A stretch of DNA of 64,000 nucleotides from Liopterus haemorrhoidalis. Lineage: Eukaryota > Arthropoda > Insecta > Coleoptera > Dytiscidae. Under the pieces are notes generated by a model. That model did no database searches and was not told the origin of the DNA. It saw nothing but the letters and a program-made list of their open reading frames with translations. The translations under genes were made by a program, and so were the position numbers. Position 1 is the first letter of the stretch, and every line of letters starts with the position of its first letter. Positions 61,175 through 64,000 of the stretch are shown here, piece by piece. The stretch spans positions 44,196,239-44,260,238 of the forward strand of contig OZ020613.1 in the NCBI GenBank assembly GCA_963971575.1, read 5' to 3'.

Positions 61175-64000
61175 GAGAAAATTTTCGTTTAGCCATCGTT
61201 CGATTCCTGTACTTATTCCTCATGGTTGGTGAAAAGTTCAGAACTTCAACTTGTTTAATTCTAGCGATTTTGTTAGTTTTATGTTGATAGCGAGTGGTTT
61301 CGAGAGGAAAAAATTAATTGCGCGCCTCTGACGCATGAGAAAATTTTCGTTTAGCCATCATTCGATTCCTGTACTTATTCCTCATGGTTGGTAAAAAGTT
61401 CAGAACTTGAACTTGTTTAATTCTAGCGATATTGTTAGTTTTATGTTGATAGCGAGTGGTTTCGAGAGAAAAAAATTAATTGCGCGCCTCTGACGCGTGA
61501 GAAAATTTTCGTTTAGCCATCATTCGATTCCTGTACCTATTCCTCATGGTTGGTAAAAAGTTCAGAACTTGAACTTGTTTAATTCTAGCGATATTGTTAG
61601 TTTTATGTTGATAGCGAGTGGTTTCGAGAGAAAAAAATTAATTGCGCGCCTCTGACGCGTGAGAAAATTTTCGTTTAGCCATCATTCGATTCCTGTACCT
61701 GTTCCTCATGGTTGGTAAAAAGTTCAGAACTTGAACTTGTTTAATTCTAGCGATATTGTTAGTTTTATGTTGATAGCGAGTGGTTTCGAGAGAAAAAAAT
61801 TAATTGCGCGCCTCTGACGCGTGAGAAAATTTTCGTTTAGCCATCATTCGATTCCTGTACCTATTCCTTATGGTTGGTAAAAAGTTCAGAACTTGAACTT
61901 GTTTAATTCTAGCGATATTGTTAGTTTTATGTTGATAGCGAGTGGTTTCGAGAAAAAAAAATTAATTGCGCGCCTCTGACGCGTGAGAAAATTTTCGTTT
62001 AGCCATCATTCGATTCCTGTACCTATTCCTCATGGTTGGTAAAAAGTTCAGAATTTGAACTTGTTTAATTCTAGCGATATTGTTAGTTTTATGTTGATAG
62101 CGAGTGGTTTCGAGAAAAAAAAATTAATTGCGCGCCTCTGACGCGTGAGAAAATTTTCGTTTAGCCATCATTCAATTCCTGTACCTATTCCTCATGGTTG
62201 GTAAAAAGTTCAGAACTTGAACTTGTTTAATTCTAGCGATATTGTTAGTTTTATGTTGATAGCGAGTGGTTTCGAGAGAAAAAAATTAATTGCGCGCCTC
62301 TGACGCGTGAGAAAATTTTCGTTTAGCCATCATTCGATTCCTGTACCTATTCCTCATGGTTGGTAAAAAGTTCAGAACTTGAACTTGTTTAATTCTAGCG
62401 ATATTGTTAGTTTTATGTTGATAGCGAGTGGTTTCGAGAGAAAAAAATTAATTGCGCGCCTCTGACGCGTGAGAAAATTTTCGTTTAGCCATCATTCGAT
62501 TCCTGTACCTATTCCTTATGGTTGGTAAAAAGTTCAGAACTTGAACTTGTTTAATTCTAGCGATATTAATAGTTTTATGTTGATAGCGAGTGGTTTCGAG
62601 AAAAAAAAAATTAATTGCGCGCCTCTGACGCGTGAGAAAATTTTCGTTTAGCCATCATTCGATTCCTGTACCTATTCCTCATGGTTGGTAAAAAGTTCAG
62701 AATTTGAACTTGTTTAATTCTAGCGATATTGTTAGTTTTATGTTGATAGCGAGTGGTTTCGAGAAAAAAAAATTAATTGCGCGCCTCTGACGCGTGAGAA
62801 AATTTTCGTTTAGCCATCATTCGATTCCTGTACCTATTCCTCATGGTTGGTAAAAAGTTCAGAACTTGAACTTGTTTAATTCTAGCGATATTGTTAGTTT
62901 TATGTTGATAGCGAGTGGTTTCGAGAAAAAAAAATTAATTGCGCGCCTCTGACGCGTGAGAAAATTTTCGTTTAGCCATCATTCGATTCCTGTACCTATT
63001 CCTCATGGTTGGTAAAATGTTCAGAACTTGAACTTGTTTAATTCTAGCGATATTGTTAGTTTTATGTTGATAGCGAGTGGTTTCGAGAGAAAAAAATTAA
63101 TTGCGCGCCTCTGACGCGTGAGAAAATTTTCGTTTAGCCATCATTCGATTCCTGTACCTGTTCCTCATGGTTGGTAAAAAGTTCAGAACTTGAACTTGTT
63201 TAATTCTAGCGATATTGTTAGTTTTATGTTGATAGCGAGTGGTTTCGAGAGAAAAAAATTAATTGCGCGCCTCTGACGCGTGAGAAAATTTTCGTTTAGC
63301 CATCATTCGATTCCTGTACCTATTCCTCATGGTTGGTAAAAAGTTCAGAACTTGAACTTGTTTAATTCTAGCGATATTGTTAGTTTTATGTTGATAGCGA
63401 GTGGTTTCGAGAAAAAAAAATTAATTGCGCGCCTCTGACGCGTGAGAAAATTTTCGTTTAGCCATCATTCGATTCCTGTAGCTATTCCTCATGGTTGGTA
63501 AAAAGTTCAGAACTTGAACTTGTTTAATTCTAGCGATATTGTTAGTTTTATGTTGATAGCGAGTGGTTTCGAGAGAAAAAAATTAATTGCGCGCCTCTGA
63601 CGCGTGAGAAAATTTTCGTTTAGCCATCATTCGATTCCTGTACCTGTTCCTCATGGTTGGTAAAAAGTTCAGAACTTGAACTTGTTTAATTCTAGCGATA
63701 TTGTTAGTTTTATGTTGATAGCGAGTGGTTTCGAGAGAAAAAAATTAATTGCGCGCCTCTGACGCGTGAGAAAATTTTCGTTTAGCCATCATTCGATTCC
63801 TGTACCTATTCCTTATGGTTGGTAAAAAGTTCAGAACTTGAACTTGTTTAATTCTAGCGATATTAATAGTTTTATGTTGATAGCGAGTGGTTTCGAGAAA
63901 AAAAAAAATTAATTGCGCGCCTCTGACGCGTGAGAAAATTTTCGTTTAGCCATCATTCGATTCCTGTACTTATTCCTCATGGTTGGTAAAAAGTTCAGAG
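61175..64000 (-). repeat. 162-bp satellite, array 2, opposite orientation (about 17.4 copies, continues)
   Basis: The same monomer reversed: GAGAAAATTTTCGTTTAGCC recurs every 162 bp from 61175 (61337, 61499 and so on) to the window end, where the array is cut. Variants include TACTTATT/TACCTATT/TACCTGTT, CCTCATGG/CCTTATGG, ATTGTTAG/ATTAATAG and differing A-run lengths. The order of variants is not a mirror of array 1, so this is not a simple copy or assembly reflection. Confidence 0.97.

Overview
The window looks like repeat-dominated intergenic or pericentromeric-type DNA from an insect. Reasons: strong A+T bias; spliceosomal introns; a ZAD-type exon pair (ZAD zinc-finger genes are mainly an arthropod family); insect-type Gypsy, Copia, I-like LINE, pogo/Tigger, hAT, PIF/Harbinger, THAP-DDE and YqaJ elements; and short TTAGG runs. 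I cannot fix the order from sequence alone; ZAD use hints at a holometabolous insect. No bacterial-style gene organisation, rRNA, tRNA or CRISPR array was seen.

Layout. 1-3.8 kb: hAT termini, a foldback repeat, and the only plausible host gene, two ZAD exons on the minus strand. 4.0-12.3 kb: a stack of nested DNA transposons and MITEs, many with readable target duplications (mariner-like TA, hAT 8 bp, Harbinger TTA/TAA, Tigger TA). 12.8-15.1 kb: a THAP pseudogene and small MITEs. 15.2-18.8 kb: a solo Gypsy LTR, an I-like LINE 3' end and a Gypsy gag-protease relic. 19.1-21.9 kb: a SWIM-type tail and a nearly whole THAP-DDE transposase. 22.0-32.9 kb: a minus-strand retrotransposon graveyard (two Copia, three Gypsy, one cleanly inserted into another with TAAG duplication) with an unidentified 212-codon ORF between two of them. 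36.9-41.2 kb: a Harbinger deletion derivative with both its genes started, a palindromic MITE, and a hAT transposase pseudogene.

42.1-54.1 kb is a giant palindrome: arms of about 3 kb in inverted orientation around a 5.5-kb centre. The centre holds a Gypsy element with 148-bp LTRs and ATAT duplication, whose RT is itself split by a 739-bp near-perfect hairpin element. 54.2-57.4 kb holds a 1-kb MITE and a spliced SWIM-YqaJ-PHD gene, the kind of accessory protein I recall from ISL2EU-like transposons. It may be the partner in trans of the THAP-DDE transposase at 20.3-21.9 kb.

58.2-64.0 kb: a putative LTR with a Pro-tRNA-like primer site, then a 162-bp satellite in two opposing arrays around a palindromic 252-bp core repeat. 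The second array runs off the window end.

Functionally almost everything is decayed. Several transposase genes share one defect type: a one-base slip in a run of A. This could be real decay or a sequencing artefact. Best candidates for something undescribed are the head-to-head satellite with palindromic core, the giant palindrome, and the orphan ORF at 31200-31838.
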